Assembly: GCA_038240605.1 (NCBI GenBank)
Contig: JBBSDP010000017.1
Location: 1-64,000, forward strand
DNA from: JBBSDP01 sp038240605
GTDB lineage: Bacteria; Planctomycetota; Phycisphaerae; Tepidisphaerales; Tepidisphaeraceae
Length of the DNA: 64,000 nucleotides
Direction: 5' to 3'
Under the pieces are notes generated by a model. It saw nothing but the letters and a program-made list of their open reading frames with translations, did not search any database and was not told the origin of the DNA. How positions within the stretch are numbered: position 1 is the stretch's first letter; the number at the start of each line of letters is the position of its first letter. Positions 34,451-43,984 of this stretch are shown one piece after another. A program made the position numbers and the translations under genes.

Positions 34451-34553
34451 CCTTCATTGGCTCGGGGAAAAGCGGAGCCTCATGTGCAACTCTGTGGTGA
34501 ATCATGCGGGCGCGTATGGCGAAAGATGGCGCGGGCTTTACAATCTGCCGGCC

Positions 34554-35444
34554 ATGAAACGGGTATTGGTCGTTGCCAATGAGCAGAAGCCGAGCGTGTC
34601 GGCGTCGTTGCGCGAGCTGCTGCCGTGGCTTTCGACCCGGGCCCAGGTGGTCGGCGTCGAAACGGATCGGGTGACGAGCCTCGCGGACGTCGATGCCGAT
34701 GTCATCCTGATCCTGGGGGGTGATGGGACCCTGTTGTCCGTCGCCCGGCGGCTGGCTGGACGTCAGATCCCATTGATGGGGGTGAACTTCGGCCGCCTTG
34801 GGTTCCTGTCGAGTTTTACGCCGCAGAATTATCGAAATTACCTCGAGCAGTTTCTGAGCAGCGGGCTGCCCGTGTCGGTCCGCCAGATGCTCCATGCGCT
34901 GGTCATCCCACCGACGTCCCAGTTTTCCAGGCAACGCTCGGACGACGCGGAGAAGGACTGCTCGTTCAGCGCCACGGCACTCAACGACGCGGTCGTGACG
35001 GCGGGGCCGCCGTTTCACATGATCGAACTGGAGCTGACCGCCGACGGCGAAGAAGGCGTCGGCTACCACGGCGACGGGGTGATCGTTTCAACCTCCAGCG
35101 GCTCGACGGCCTACAACGTATCGGCCGGGGGGCCGATCATCAGCCCGGATGTCGAGGCGTTCTGCATCACGCCGATCTGCCCGCACAGCCTCTCGTTCCG
35201 CCCGGTGGTCGTCTCCTCGCGCAGCACGGTGGTGATCCGCGCCAAGCGCGTGAACGAAGGGACGACGCTCTTCTGCGACGGCCAAGCCAGCACGCGTCTT
35301 TGCGCCGGGGATACGGTGTTGATCCGGCGCAGCAAACACGATGTGCTCCTCCTGGAAAACCCCGACGCCCGGGAATGGCGCAGCCTCGCCGAAAAGCTCA
35401 ACTGGGGCGTTGGACCGCGCTACAGCAATCAGGGGCCCGCGTAG
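34554..35444 (+). CDS. nadK: NAD kinase
   Basis: A 296-residue ATP-NAD kinase phosphorylating NAD to NADP. The start at 34554 (MKRVLVVANEQKPSVSASLR) is where the family starts; the frame runs back through repeat DNA and the SRP gene. Motifs: ILGGDGTLLSVAR (GGDG), NFGRLGFLSSF, and GYHGDGVIVSTSSGSTAYNV with SAGGPIISP. Length is normal. Confidence 0.95.
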   Translation: MKRVLVVANEQKPSVSASLRELLPWLSTRAQVVGVETDRVTSLADVDADVILILGGDGTLLSVARRLAGRQIPLMGVNFGRLGFLSSFTPQNYRNYLEQFLSSGLPVSVRQMLHALVIPPTSQFSRQRSDDAEKDCSFSATALNDAVVTAGPPFHMIELELTADGEEGVGYHGDGVIVSTSSGSTAYNVSAGGPIISPDVEAFCITPICPHSLSFRPVVVSSRSTVVIRAKRVNEGTTLFCDGQASTRLCAGDTVLIRRSKHDVLLLENPDAREWRSLAEKLNWGVGPRYSNQGPA

Positions 35445-35684
35445 TCCTCCGTCGTCGGCACGCTGGCCGCCGTGGCGCGCTAGTCCGTGGACCACGCAGC
35501 GCGTGGAATGATTGCCGCCCCTGGCAATTATTCATCGCTTCCGGCGTTAAACCCGATTTTGCAATGGCGAAGCTCCGACCCGCGAAGGCGGGTTGAATCT
35601 GCGCATTCCCCTTGATGGGTTTGTGCGGACGGAGAAGATAGCCACTTATCGGATTGCGGTTCCGCTCGTCGTGGAGAAGCTCAC

Positions 35685-36236
35685 ATGAGAATGCCTCTCG
35701 TTATCGGACTCGCGGTTTTCGCGGCATTCACTTCAACGGCTTGGGCCGAGGGTCCGACCTCGCGCCCGACGACGCGACCGTCGACTCAGCCGGCCAACGC
35801 CGCGCAGACCCTGACGGCCGAACAGATGCTCAGCCAGATGCTGAAGCCGGCGCCATCCGCCTCGCGCCCGCTGACGGCCGCGGGCGGGCCTGCCGCGATC
35901 GACAAGTCCAGCGGTTCGGGCGCGGTCCCGCCCGACGCCCCCGCCGTCACGGTGTTGCGCGAGGGTTCGTACATCGTCGATCGCGTCGGACGTCTCACTT
36001 ATACGAAGGACGGATCGCAGCCCGAGTTCACGTTCGAGAGCGACGGGAAGACGCTCAAAGACCCGCCGATGATCATCCTTGCCAACCTCAAGCTCGTCGC
36101 GATGGAAGGGGCGGTCGGCGCCGCCAATCGCGACCTGCGCTTCCGCGTCACCGGCATGGTGACCGAATACCACGGACGAAACTACCTCCTGCTGGAAAAG
36201 GTCGTCGTGGTGCAGGACGTCACGCAGCAGTTTTAG
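35685..36236 (+). CDS. Exported protein of unknown function
   Basis: A 183-residue protein with a signal peptide (MRMPLVIGLAVFAAFTSTAWA) and a Thr/Pro/Arg-rich linker (TSRPTTRPSTQP). The C-terminal ~90 residues form a compact domain (LREGSYIVDRVGRLTYTKDG, ILANLKLVAMEGAVG, FRVTGMVTEYHGRNYLLLEK) that resembles a widespread planctomycete exported domain; the end VTEYxGRNYLLLEKVVVV recurs in such proteins. No enzyme motif is seen. A GAG precedes the start. Confidence 0.6.
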   Translation: MRMPLVIGLAVFAAFTSTAWAEGPTSRPTTRPSTQPANAAQTLTAEQMLSQMLKPAPSASRPLTAAGGPAAIDKSSGSGAVPPDAPAVTVLREGSYIVDRVGRLTYTKDGSQPEFTFESDGKTLKDPPMIILANLKLVAMEGAVGAANRDLRFRVTGMVTEYHGRNYLLLEKVVVVQDVTQQF

Positions 36237-36320
36237 CGTTTGGGGAATAGGCCTCAGTGAAGACAGAAGGCGCAGCAACAGAATGCAGCGCATCCTTTCA
36301 CACTGAACCCGCTCTTCCAG

Positions 36321-37058
36321 TTACCGCATTTGCTCGGGTGTCAAAGTGAATCGGAGCCAATCGACCGTATCGATTGCCGCGGTAATTCCCGGCGGCAGGC
36401 GGAATGCTTCCATTCGTTCCTCGGGCACCACACATAGAACCGGCACTTTTCCCCAACGCTCGATAGAACGGAGGTTCGTCTCCTCGGCGATGCTGGCGTT
36501 TTCGGCGGGGTAGCGGTTGATGATCACGCCCGCGACAGGCACGCCCAATCGGCGCAGCGCATCGACGGTGAGCAATGTGTGGTTGATCGTCCCCAGGCCC
36601 GGCCGCGCTACCACAACCGCCGGAAGGCCGAGCCAGACCGCGAGATCGGCCAGCGTGTGCCGCGCATCCATCGGCGTCATCAGGCCGCCCACGCCCTCGA
36701 CGACGATCACATCGCTGGCGCTGGAGATGGCGCGCAGCGATCGATCGATCGCCTCCCAGTCCAAAGGTCGCCCGGCGCGCTCGGCGGCAACGGCCGGCGC
36801 CAGCGGCTCGGCGTAGCACTGGGGACAGATGAGGTCGAGCGGGAAGCGCGCATCGGCGCAATGAGCGAGGAATTCCGCGTCCTCGCTGACCAGCCCTTCG
36901 CGCCGGCGCACGCAGCCGGTCGCGGCGGGCTTGCTGACGCCCACGCGCATTCCCTGGCGCCGGAACCAATCCCCGATCGCCGCCGCGACCACGGTCTTGC
37001 CGATGCCGGTGTCCGTGCCGGTGACGAGCAAGCCGGGGATCGCGATGCGACGGAGCAT
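36321..37058 (-). CDS. bioD: Dethiobiotin synthetase
   Basis: A 245-residue ATP-dependent enzyme that closes the ureido ring of biotin from 7,8-diaminopelargonate. The start at 37058 fits the P-loop start: GLLVTGTDTGIGKTVVAAAI. Other motifs: KPAATGC, VVEGVGGLMTPMD and GIIINRYP-like VIINRYP. It follows bioA on the same strand after 32 nt. bioF and bioB are not in the window. Confidence 0.95.
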   Translation of the reverse strand: MLRRIAIPGLLVTGTDTGIGKTVVAAAIGDWFRRQGMRVGVSKPAATGCVRRREGLVSEDAEFLAHCADARFPLDLICPQCYAEPLAPAVAAERAGRPLDWEAIDRSLRAISSASDVIVVEGVGGLMTPMDARHTLADLAVWLGLPAVVVARPGLGTINHTLLTVDALRRLGVPVAGVIINRYPAENASIAEETNLRSIERWGKVPVLCVVPEERMEAFRLPPGITAAIDTVDWLRFTLTPEQMR

Positions 37059-37090
37059 AATCGATGGTAGCAAGTCTGCCGGATACGGAA

Positions 37091-38443
37091 TCACAGGGAA
37101 GTCACTTCGGCGGCGACAGCCTGGACAATCCTGGCCAGGTCTTCGATTGACATCGCCAGGGGCGGCATGAGGACCATCACGTCGCCGAGCGGTCGGAGGA
37201 TCACCCCGTGCCGGCGGATGCGCTGGCAAACCTCGACGCCGACGCGCCGTCGGGGCTCGAAGGGCGCGCGTGTTGCCTTGTCGGCGACGAGTTCGATGCC
37301 GACCATGAAGCCCTTCTGGCGGACGTCGCCCACGTGGTTCAGTTTCCGAAGCGTCGCGAGCATTGCGCTGAGGTGGCTCGCCTTGTGCGCAACCGCCCTG
37401 ACGAGGTCCCGCTTATCGAATAGATCGAGCGAGGCAAGCGCCGCCGCACAGGCCAGTGGGTTGCCGGTGTAGGTGTGGCCGTGAAAGAAGGTCTTCCCCT
37501 CCCACGGTTCGCCAAGGAACGCTTCGAAGATTTTTTGGGATGCGAAGGTTGCCGCGAGGGGCAGGTAGCCGCCGCTGATTCCTTTGGCGACGCACATCAG
37601 GTCGGGCAGGACTTGCTCATGCTCGCAGGCGAACATCCGTCCCGTCCGGCCGAAGCCGGTGGCAACTTCGTCGGCGATCAGCAATACATCGTGCGCTTCA
37701 GTCAATCGGCGCACCTCGCGCAGGAATCCGTCGGGATGAACAATCATCCCGCCCGCCCCCTGCACCAGCGGCTCGATGCAAACGGCGGCAACGCGGTCCC
37801 CGCGTTCTTCCAGGATCTTCCCCAGCGCCTGGAGACATTGGCGTTTTACGCGCTGCGGGTCGTCCGGCGTTGCGCTGTGGTAGACGAACGGAGAGGGGGC
37901 GAAGTGCGCCTTGAAGAGCATCGGAAAGTGCGGCGCATGAAAGGCGGGCATCCGGCCGATGGACATTGCGCCGACCGTATCGCCGTGATACGCCTCGGCG
38001 AATCCGACGAACTCGTGTTTCTCCGGCCGGCCCAGGTTGAACCAGTATTGGGCGGCGAGCTTGAAGGCGACCTCCGTCGCGGTTGCGCCGCTGTCGCTGA
38101 AAAACACGCGGGCCAGCGAAGGCGGCACGATCCGCATCAGCCGTTCGGCAAGCAGGATTGCCGGCTCGCTGGCGAGACCGAGCATGGTGCTGTGGGCGAC
38201 CCGATCAAGCTGTCGGCGGATCGCCTCGTCGATCTCCGGCACGCGGTGACCATGCACGTTGCACCAGAGGCTGGAGACGCCGTCGAGGTAGCGCTTGCCC
38301 TCGCTGTCGATGAGGTGCATCCCCTCGGCGGCGGTGATGACCGGCCAATCTCCGTCGGCCATCCACTGCCGCATGTGCGTGAACGGATGCCAGAGGTACC
38401 GGCGGTCGAGGTCGCGAAGGTGTTGAGTTGGATCCGCGTTCAC
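37091..38443 (-). CDS. bioA: Adenosylmethionine-8-amino-7-oxononanoate aminotransferase
   Basis: A 450-residue PLP aminotransferase using S-adenosylmethionine as amino donor to make 7,8-diaminopelargonate. Motifs: HPFTHMRQW, SSLWCNVHGHRVPEIDEAI, DSGATATEVAFKLAAQYW, LIADEVATGFGRTG and the PLP lysine region CVAKGISGGYLPLAAT. The start is a GTG at 38443. It is 6 nt after the stop of a SAM hydrolase-like gene, so the two are tightly coupled. Confidence 0.95.
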   Translation of the reverse strand: MNADPTQHLRDLDRRYLWHPFTHMRQWMADGDWPVITAAEGMHLIDSEGKRYLDGVSSLWCNVHGHRVPEIDEAIRRQLDRVAHSTMLGLASEPAILLAERLMRIVPPSLARVFFSDSGATATEVAFKLAAQYWFNLGRPEKHEFVGFAEAYHGDTVGAMSIGRMPAFHAPHFPMLFKAHFAPSPFVYHSATPDDPQRVKRQCLQALGKILEERGDRVAAVCIEPLVQGAGGMIVHPDGFLREVRRLTEAHDVLLIADEVATGFGRTGRMFACEHEQVLPDLMCVAKGISGGYLPLAATFASQKIFEAFLGEPWEGKTFFHGHTYTGNPLACAAALASLDLFDKRDLVRAVAHKASHLSAMLATLRKLNHVGDVRQKGFMVGIELVADKATRAPFEPRRRVGVEVCQRIRRHGVILRPLGDVMVLMPPLAMSIEDLARIVQAVAAEVTSL

Positions 38444-38449
38444 GAATAT

Positions 38450-39235
38450 CTATTCCACCCGGACCTCATCACCCACGCGAAGGCGAAGCTTGCGGGCGGC
38501 GGAGCCGTCGCGAATCGCAATCTCAAGGAGTCCGCTACTGCCGATCAATGCGATCGGTTTTCCCGGCGCGACATCCCAATACGTACGGCGGAGCTTGCCG
38601 ATCGTCTGCCCGCGCACTTTGATCAACCCGCCACGACGCTGGGCAATTACGGCGCGATCGATGTTGGTGGTGGCATTGCCGAACTGGTCAACGTGCAGCA
38701 CGGTGCCGCTCGTGGCCGAGCTTGCCGCCGGGGCGATATCCAGCAGCACCGGATCCTCGATTGGCCGTGCGATGGTTCGCAGGCGTTTGCCGCAGGCAAG
38801 CATGGCCGCAGCGGGGGCCATCACGTCGCGCCCGTGAAACGTGTGGCTGGACTCGGCAGGCCGCCACGTGAGCTCGTATGCGCGCCCAGGTCCCATCCTT
38901 CGCCATGCCCACGTGATCAAGCCATTGTCCGGGCAGATCACGGTCTGGCGGTTCAGCTCGGCGATGAGGATCCGTCGGTCGCTGCCGACACCTGGATCGA
39001 CGATCGCCAGGTGGATGGTTCCCGGTGGAAACCCATCGACGGCCCGTTCCAGGCTGATCGACCCACACAGGATGTCCTGCGGCGGAACTTGGTGGGTGAC
39101 GTCGATCAAACGGACCGCCGGGCAATTCCGGACCAGCACCCCCTTCATCGCCGCCACGTAGTGATCGCGCGTCCCAAAGTCAGTGGTAAGGGTGACGATC
39201 GGTCGCTCAGCGGCAGCGGCGGGGGGGCGGGCCAT
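38450..39235 (-). CDS. SAM hydroxide adenosyltransferase (DUF62 family)
   Basis: A 261-residue member of the SAM-dependent chlorinase/fluorinase fold whose common form hydrolyses S-adenosylmethionine to adenosine and methionine. Motifs: LTTDFGTRDHYVAAMKGVL, IDVTHQVPPQDI, HLAIVDPGVGSDRR and PDNGLITW; the Asp and Arg-Asp-His triad positions are present in DFGTRDHY. It sits immediately before bioA, whose enzyme consumes SAM. Why a SAM hydrolase should lead a biotin operon is not known. Confidence 0.88.
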   Translation of the reverse strand: MARPPAAAAERPIVTLTTDFGTRDHYVAAMKGVLVRNCPAVRLIDVTHQVPPQDILCGSISLERAVDGFPPGTIHLAIVDPGVGSDRRILIAELNRQTVICPDNGLITWAWRRMGPGRAYELTWRPAESSHTFHGRDVMAPAAAMLACGKRLRTIARPIEDPVLLDIAPAASSATSGTVLHVDQFGNATTNIDRAVIAQRRGGLIKVRGQTIGKLRRTYWDVAPGKPIALIGSSGLLEIAIRDGSAARKLRLRVGDEVRVE

Positions 39236-39295
39236 CGCAAGCGAAAGGATAGAGTTGCCTGGGGCCGTCGGTCAACGCGCAGGCTCCTACAGCTT

Positions 39296-39445
39296 AAGAA
39301 CTTGAACCGCCAAGGCCGCCAAGACGCGAGGAAGATAGGGAAGGTTAGATTCGCCGTCGAGACCCGGAGATTGCCGAGGCAAGACAGGCAATTATTCTGG
39401 TCACTTCCTGTGTGCTTGGCGTCTTGGCGTCTTGGCGGTTCCCTT
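39296..39445. repeat. Iterated-word inverted repeat (CCAAGACGC family)
   Basis: 39305-39327 (aaccgccaaggccgccaag and so on) is the near-complement of 39414-39440, each built from iterations of a CCAAGACGC-type word. The arms are separated by about 85 nt of unrelated sequence. The element lies between the divergent SAM hydrolase and pcm genes. Confidence 0.7.
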
Positions 39446-39517
39446 GTCTCCCAATTCGCCCAGCGCGGTTGGCGACGCGCGGTACATCTGGCGTTTCCCG
39501 CCGTACAATACTCGCCG

Positions 39518-40171
39518 ATGAACGAAGTCACTGAAACGTCGCCGCTGGAGCGAATGATCCGTCAGCAACTGGTGGATCGCGGCATTCATGATCAGCGTGT
39601 GTTGACCGCGATGCGCTCGGTCCCGCGCGACGTGTTCTTTCCGCAGTCAGGACGCCGTGAAGCCTACGCCGACCGGGCCGCGCCGATCGGCCACGGGCAG
39701 ATGATCTCCCAGCCGTACATGGTCGCGCTGATGACCCAGCGGCTGGACCTTCACCCGCGGCATCGCGTCCTGGAGATCGGCACGGGCAGCGGCTATCAGA
39801 CCGCGATCCTCGCCCGGCTGGCCGGCGACGTGTACACGGTCGAACGCCTCAAGCCGTTGCTGGACAGCGCATTTGAGCGCCTCCTCGGCCTGGGCATTCG
39901 CAACGTTCACTATCGCTTTGGCGATGGCACGCTGGGTTGGTCTGAAGCGGCGCCGTTCGATCGCATTCTGGTTACCGCCGGGGCGCCGGACCTCCCGCGG
40001 CAGTTGCTGCTCGGCCAGCTCAAGCCGGACGGAATCGCCGTGATGCCGATCGGGCCGCACGAGGAGCAGATGCTCGTGGAAGTGCGCCGCCAGGGCGATC
40101 AACTGAAGCCGATGGACGTCTGTCCCTGTCGCTTCGTGAAGCTGATCGGCCAGGAGGGGTGGGAAGACTGA
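39518..40171 (+). CDS. pcm: Protein-L-isoaspartate O-methyltransferase
   Basis: A 217-residue SAM-dependent enzyme that methylates isoaspartyl residues in damaged proteins. Motifs: SVPRDVFFP, RAAPIGHGQMISQPYMVALM, VLEIGTGSGYQTAILARLAG and FDRILVTAGAPDLP. The start at 39518 fits the family; the frame is open upstream without homology. Its stop overlaps the recG start codon (TGATG), so the two are translationally coupled. Confidence 0.95.
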   Translation: MNEVTETSPLERMIRQQLVDRGIHDQRVLTAMRSVPRDVFFPQSGRREAYADRAAPIGHGQMISQPYMVALMTQRLDLHPRHRVLEIGTGSGYQTAILARLAGDVYTVERLKPLLDSAFERLLGLGIRNVHYRFGDGTLGWSEAAPFDRILVTAGAPDLPRQLLLGQLKPDGIAVMPIGPHEEQMLVEVRRQGDQLKPMDVCPCRFVKLIGQEGWED

Positions 40172-42354
40172 TGCAGGGTTCGGGGCCGACGGTTCGAGGT
40201 TCAGGTAACAACAAGACCAAACCACCACGGCGTTCGGCCCCCGCTCCGGCCGACACGGTGAAGCAGCGTGAGATCGCCGCCGCGACTTCCGACTCACTAC
40301 AGCGCCCGATCGAGGCACTCGACGGCGTCGGTCCCACCCGCGCCCGCCAGTTTCTCGCGCTGGGTGTCGGCACGCTGGGTGACCTCGTCGAATATTTCCC
40401 TCGAAGCTACCAGTACGAGTCATCAGAAAAATCGATCGAGCGACTCGTGCCTGAGATGATCCAGACGGTGCGCGGAACCGTCGTCGCGGTCGATTACATT
40501 CCTTCCCGCCCGCGGCCGCGATTTGAGGCCACACTGGAAGAGGGGCCGGACCGGCTCAGCCTCGTCTGGTTTCATGGCGCCTACCTTCGCACGCGAATCC
40601 ATCCGGGCCTGAAGATCCGGGTGCAGGGAAAAGTGCGATTCTTCCGCGGCATCCCGCGGATGACCCAGGCGAAGTGGGAAGTCGTTGATGATGCGACGGA
40701 ACGCGTTGAACAGTCGCGGTTTCGACCGATCTATCCCGCGTCGCTCCGGCTCCACTCGGACGCGATCGCCAAAACCATCGAGACCAACCTCGACTCGGCG
40801 CTGCCCGATGTACACGAATGGTTTGACGAACAGCTCGTCACCCAGCGCGGCCTGCTTCCTCGACGCCAGGCCTATCGTGCGGTCCACCTGCCTAAAGACA
40901 TGACCGAGGCGATGGCCGCACGACGCCGGATCATCTACGACGAGCTGATGCTCATGCAGCTCGGCCTGGGGATCGGCAAACGGCTGCGCGACGGACGGCT
41001 GACCGCGCCGGTCATGCGTCTCGACCGGCTGCTGGACGAGCGCATCCGCCAGCGTTTTCCCTTCCCGCTTACCAGCGCTCAGCAACGGGCGGTCTGGGAG
41101 ATCGCCCGCGACCTTCAGGGCGGCCAGCCGATGAACCGTCTCCTCCAGGGTGACGTCGGCAGCGGAAAGACGGTCGTCGCGCTCTATGCGATGCTGGTCG
41201 GCGTCGCCAACCGGCTTCAGTCGGCCCTGCTCGCGCCGACCGAAGTCCTGGCCGAACAGCATCAGCTCACGCTCAGCAACCTGCTGCGCGGGTCCAACGT
41301 ATCGGTCGGGCTCTTCACCAGCCGTACCAAGCGCGCCGCCCGCAAAGCTGCGCTGCGCGACCTGGCGGAGGGAAAGATACATCTCGCCGTCGGCACCCAG
41401 GCGCTGATTCAGGAGGATGTGGAGTTTGCGAACCTCGGACTGGTCGTCGTCGACGAGCAGCACAAGCTCGGCGTCCGGCAGCGGGCCGTCCTGAAGGGGA
41501 AGGGGCTCTCGCCGCATTACCTGGTGATGACCGCGACGCCGATCCCGCGCACGCTCGCCCTTTCCTTCTTCGCCGATTTTGATGTGACAGTGCTCGACGA
41601 GTTGCCTCCCGGCCGCCAGCCGATCGCCACGCGCTGGCTGCGCTCATCCGAATGGGCGAAGGCCTATACCTTCGTCCGGTCCGAGGTGGCGGCGGGGCGG
41701 CAGGCTTACATCGTCGTTCCGCAGATCGACGACAATGGCCTGGACGACGCCAAATCGGTCACCCAGGAATTCAAGCGCCTCGCGGAAGGACCGCTGGCCG
41801 GCCTGCGCCTGGCGACGCTGCACGGGCAGATGTCCGCCGACGAAAAGCAGACGGCGATGAACGCCTTTCGCGATCACGGCGCCGACGTGCTGATCGCCAC
41901 CACGGTGATCGAGGTGGGCATCGACGTGCCGAACGCGACGGTGATCCTGATCGACAACGCTGAACGCTTCGGCCTCTCGCAACTTCACCAGCTTCGCGGC
42001 CGCGTGGGCCGTGGCGAGCATGCGTCGCACTGCCTGCTCGTCTCCGACGCCGTCCAGGAAACCAGCGCCGCCCGGCTTGGGGCGATGACCCGGACCAACG
42101 ATGGTTTTGAGATCGCCGAAATGGACCTCAAGCTCCGCGGCCCCGGGGAGTTCTTTGGCACGCGCCAGCACGGACTGCCCGAGTTCAAGCTCGCTGACCT
42201 AACGAGCGAAATGGCCCTTCTCCAGCAAGCCCGCGCCGATGCCCTGTCGCTCCTGAGCGAAGACCCGCGCCTGGCCGCTCCCCAGCATCGCCACCTGTGC
42301 CAAGCCCTCGCCCGCCAACTCGGCGACACGCTCACTCTCGCTCAGATCGGGTAA
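40171..42354 (+). CDS. recG: ATP-dependent DNA helicase RecG
   Basis: A 727-residue branched-DNA helicase. Start at 40171, overlapping the pcm stop. An N-terminal ~45-residue polar extension precedes the wedge/OB domain (IEALDGVGPTRARQFLALGV). Helicase motifs: GDVGSGKTVVALYAM (I), VVVDEQHKLGVRQR (II, DEQH), TATPIPRTLALSFFADFDV (III region), ATTVIEVGIDVPNA and QLRGRVGRG (VI). Length and order are normal. Confidence 0.96.
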   Translation: MQGSGPTVRGSGNNKTKPPRRSAPAPADTVKQREIAAATSDSLQRPIEALDGVGPTRARQFLALGVGTLGDLVEYFPRSYQYESSEKSIERLVPEMIQTVRGTVVAVDYIPSRPRPRFEATLEEGPDRLSLVWFHGAYLRTRIHPGLKIRVQGKVRFFRGIPRMTQAKWEVVDDATERVEQSRFRPIYPASLRLHSDAIAKTIETNLDSALPDVHEWFDEQLVTQRGLLPRRQAYRAVHLPKDMTEAMAARRRIIYDELMLMQLGLGIGKRLRDGRLTAPVMRLDRLLDERIRQRFPFPLTSAQQRAVWEIARDLQGGQPMNRLLQGDVGSGKTVVALYAMLVGVANRLQSALLAPTEVLAEQHQLTLSNLLRGSNVSVGLFTSRTKRAARKAALRDLAEGKIHLAVGTQALIQEDVEFANLGLVVVDEQHKLGVRQRAVLKGKGLSPHYLVMTATPIPRTLALSFFADFDVTVLDELPPGRQPIATRWLRSSEWAKAYTFVRSEVAAGRQAYIVVPQIDDNGLDDAKSVTQEFKRLAEGPLAGLRLATLHGQMSADEKQTAMNAFRDHGADVLIATTVIEVGIDVPNATVILIDNAERFGLSQLHQLRGRVGRGEHASHCLLVSDAVQETSAARLGAMTRTNDGFEIAEMDLKLRGPGEFFGTRQHGLPEFKLADLTSEMALLQQARADALSLLSEDPRLAAPQHRHLCQALARQLGDTLTLAQIG

Positions 42355-42363
42355 GCACATTGA

Positions 42364-43386
42364 TCAACGTGACGCGGCCGACGAAGGCACTGCCATGCGT
42401 TCGATCATGGCGTTGACGACGCGGTCGTGGACGTGTTGGATGGAGCCATCCACTTTCAAACCCGACGCCCGCGCGTGGCCGCCGCCGCCGAATTGTTCGG
42501 CGAATCGTGCCACGTCCACCTGACCTTTGCTGCGCAGGCTGACGCGGATCGGGCCATTGGCTTCCTTCGGCTCGGTGAACAGTAGCGAGACTTCAACTGT
42601 CCGGATCTGAAGCGGGATGTTGATCAGGTTCTCCGTGTCGGGCACGTTGGCGTGTGTCTCTTCGAAGTCCTGGCGGGTCACGCGCATGACGGCCAGTCGG
42701 CCGTCAGCGAGAAGTTCCAGCGAGTCCTGGGCGCGGGTCTGAAGGGCGACGCGCTCGTAGCGCTCGTTCTGATACAGGAGCTGGTACATCCGGTCGGTGT
42801 TGACCCCGGCTTCCATCAGGCGGGCTGCGAGCCTTAGCGTGTACGGGCGGGTGTTGGAGAACTGGAACCAGCCGGTGTCGCTGGCGATGGCCAGGAAGAG
42901 TGCGGTGGCCATCGGCCGATCGATCTCGATGCCCCATCGGTCGAGCAGTTGAGCGGCGATCTCGCCCGCGGCCGCCGCTTCCGTCACCACCAGCTTCGCA
43001 TCGGCCCACTGTTCCTGGGTGAGATGATGGTCGAGCACGAGCTTACGGCCCGGGAACTTCTCGACCCGCTCGGCGAGGCCGGGGAGCTGCGACCAGGTGC
43101 CGGTATCGACGACGAGGAAGGTGTCGAACGCGTTGAGCGTGAAGTCCGCCGGCCAACCTGCTTCGACATCTCGGTAGGGGACCGCGGCATCGTGAAAGAT
43201 GAACTCGTACTTCCGCGGCATGTGACTGAGCAGCAGCACCTCGCTGGCGATGCCGGCCTTCTTGAGGCCCAGTGACATCGTTGCCGCGGTGCCGAGCGCG
43301 TCGCCGTCCGGCCGAACGTGCGTGGTAATCACCACCCGCCGGCTCTCCCTGAGTACCGCCAGGAACTCCCCGTAAGGATCACTCAT
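42364..43386 (-). CDS. nrnA: DHH-family oligoribonuclease/PAP phosphatase
   Basis: A 340-residue DHH/DHHA1 phosphoesterase, NrnA type, which degrades nano-RNAs and dephosphorylates 3'-phosphoadenosine 5'-phosphate. Motifs: THVRPDGDALGTAATM, VVDTGTWSQL, LVLDHHLTQEQW and, near the C-terminus, FAEQFGGGGHARASGLKV. It is convergent with recG, separated by 9 nt. Confidence 0.93.
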   Translation of the reverse strand: MSDPYGEFLAVLRESRRVVITTHVRPDGDALGTAATMSLGLKKAGIASEVLLLSHMPRKYEFIFHDAAVPYRDVEAGWPADFTLNAFDTFLVVDTGTWSQLPGLAERVEKFPGRKLVLDHHLTQEQWADAKLVVTEAAAAGEIAAQLLDRWGIEIDRPMATALFLAIASDTGWFQFSNTRPYTLRLAARLMEAGVNTDRMYQLLYQNERYERVALQTRAQDSLELLADGRLAVMRVTRQDFEETHANVPDTENLINIPLQIRTVEVSLLFTEPKEANGPIRVSLRSKGQVDVARFAEQFGGGGHARASGLKVDGSIQHVHDRVVNAMIERMAVPSSAASR

Positions 43387-43460
43387 CGCATCGGATCATA
43401 ATCGGGACGACCCCCCAATGGGAAACGGCCCGCGCGGTGGGTAAGATTCAACGATAAGCC

Positions 43461-43904
43461 ATGTCAATTCCATCGGAGCCAAAGCCGGAGGCAAATTCCC
43501 TGAACGGCCACGTGATCGTGGCCGGATATGGGATTCCGGGCCGGGTGGTGGGGGAGTTCCTTCAATCGCACTGCCGGCACTATTGCGTGATCGAGCTGAA
43601 CGCAAACGTCGTGCATCGGTGTGAACACGTCGTGCCGATCATCGAGGGAGACGTGACCGACGAGCAGGTGCTGCGCCGGGCGGGGATCGAGCGATGCTCG
43701 ATGCTCTTCCTGACGGTGCCGAACGATCCAGCCGTCCTCGAGGCGATCACGATCGCGCGCCGCCTCAACCCGCAAGTGCCCATCATGGCCCGCTGCCGCT
43801 TCATCTCGACTGGCATGGAGGCCCGCCGGCGGGGGGCGAATCAGGTGGTGGTCGAGGAGCAGGCGGTGGCCAATGAGTTTCTGGCGCTGCTGGAGAACGT
43901 CTGA
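43461..43904 (+). CDS. Stand-alone TrkA-N/RCK NAD-binding protein
   Basis: A 147-residue Rossmann-fold protein with HVIVAGYGIPGRVVGEFL (Gly-x-Gly-x-x-Gly-like), EGDVTDEQVLRRAGIERC and SMLFLTVPNDPAVLEAITIA, typical of the RCK-N domain of potassium channels and Trk transporters. There is no RCK-C domain or membrane part, so it would act as a separate regulatory subunit. Neighbours give no further clue. Confidence 0.85.
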   Translation: MSIPSEPKPEANSLNGHVIVAGYGIPGRVVGEFLQSHCRHYCVIELNANVVHRCEHVVPIIEGDVTDEQVLRRAGIERCSMLFLTVPNDPAVLEAITIARRLNPQVPIMARCRFISTGMEARRRGANQVVVEEQAVANEFLALLENV

Positions 43905-43908
43905 AAAC

Positions 43909-43937
43909 ATAAACGCCCCGGTCAGAGCCGGGGCGTC
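43909..43937 (-). terminator. Intrinsic terminator shared by convergent genes
   Basis: A 9-bp stem (43913-43921 with 43928-43936) and 6-nt loop. On the minus strand it is followed by TTTATGTTTTC, so it best serves the Cys-rich small gene; it may also stop the TrkA-N transcript. Confidence 0.7.
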
Positions 43938-43984
43938 GCTCGTGAATGCGAGCCGCGTTTTCGTATTGTCACTGCGGCCGCCGC

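Noticed and set aside
37475..39517. Long plus-strand open frame over the biotin operon
   Set aside because: The frame runs into pcm; the first ~680 codons are antisense to bioA and the SAM hydrolase and have no family features. Only the part from 39518 is real.
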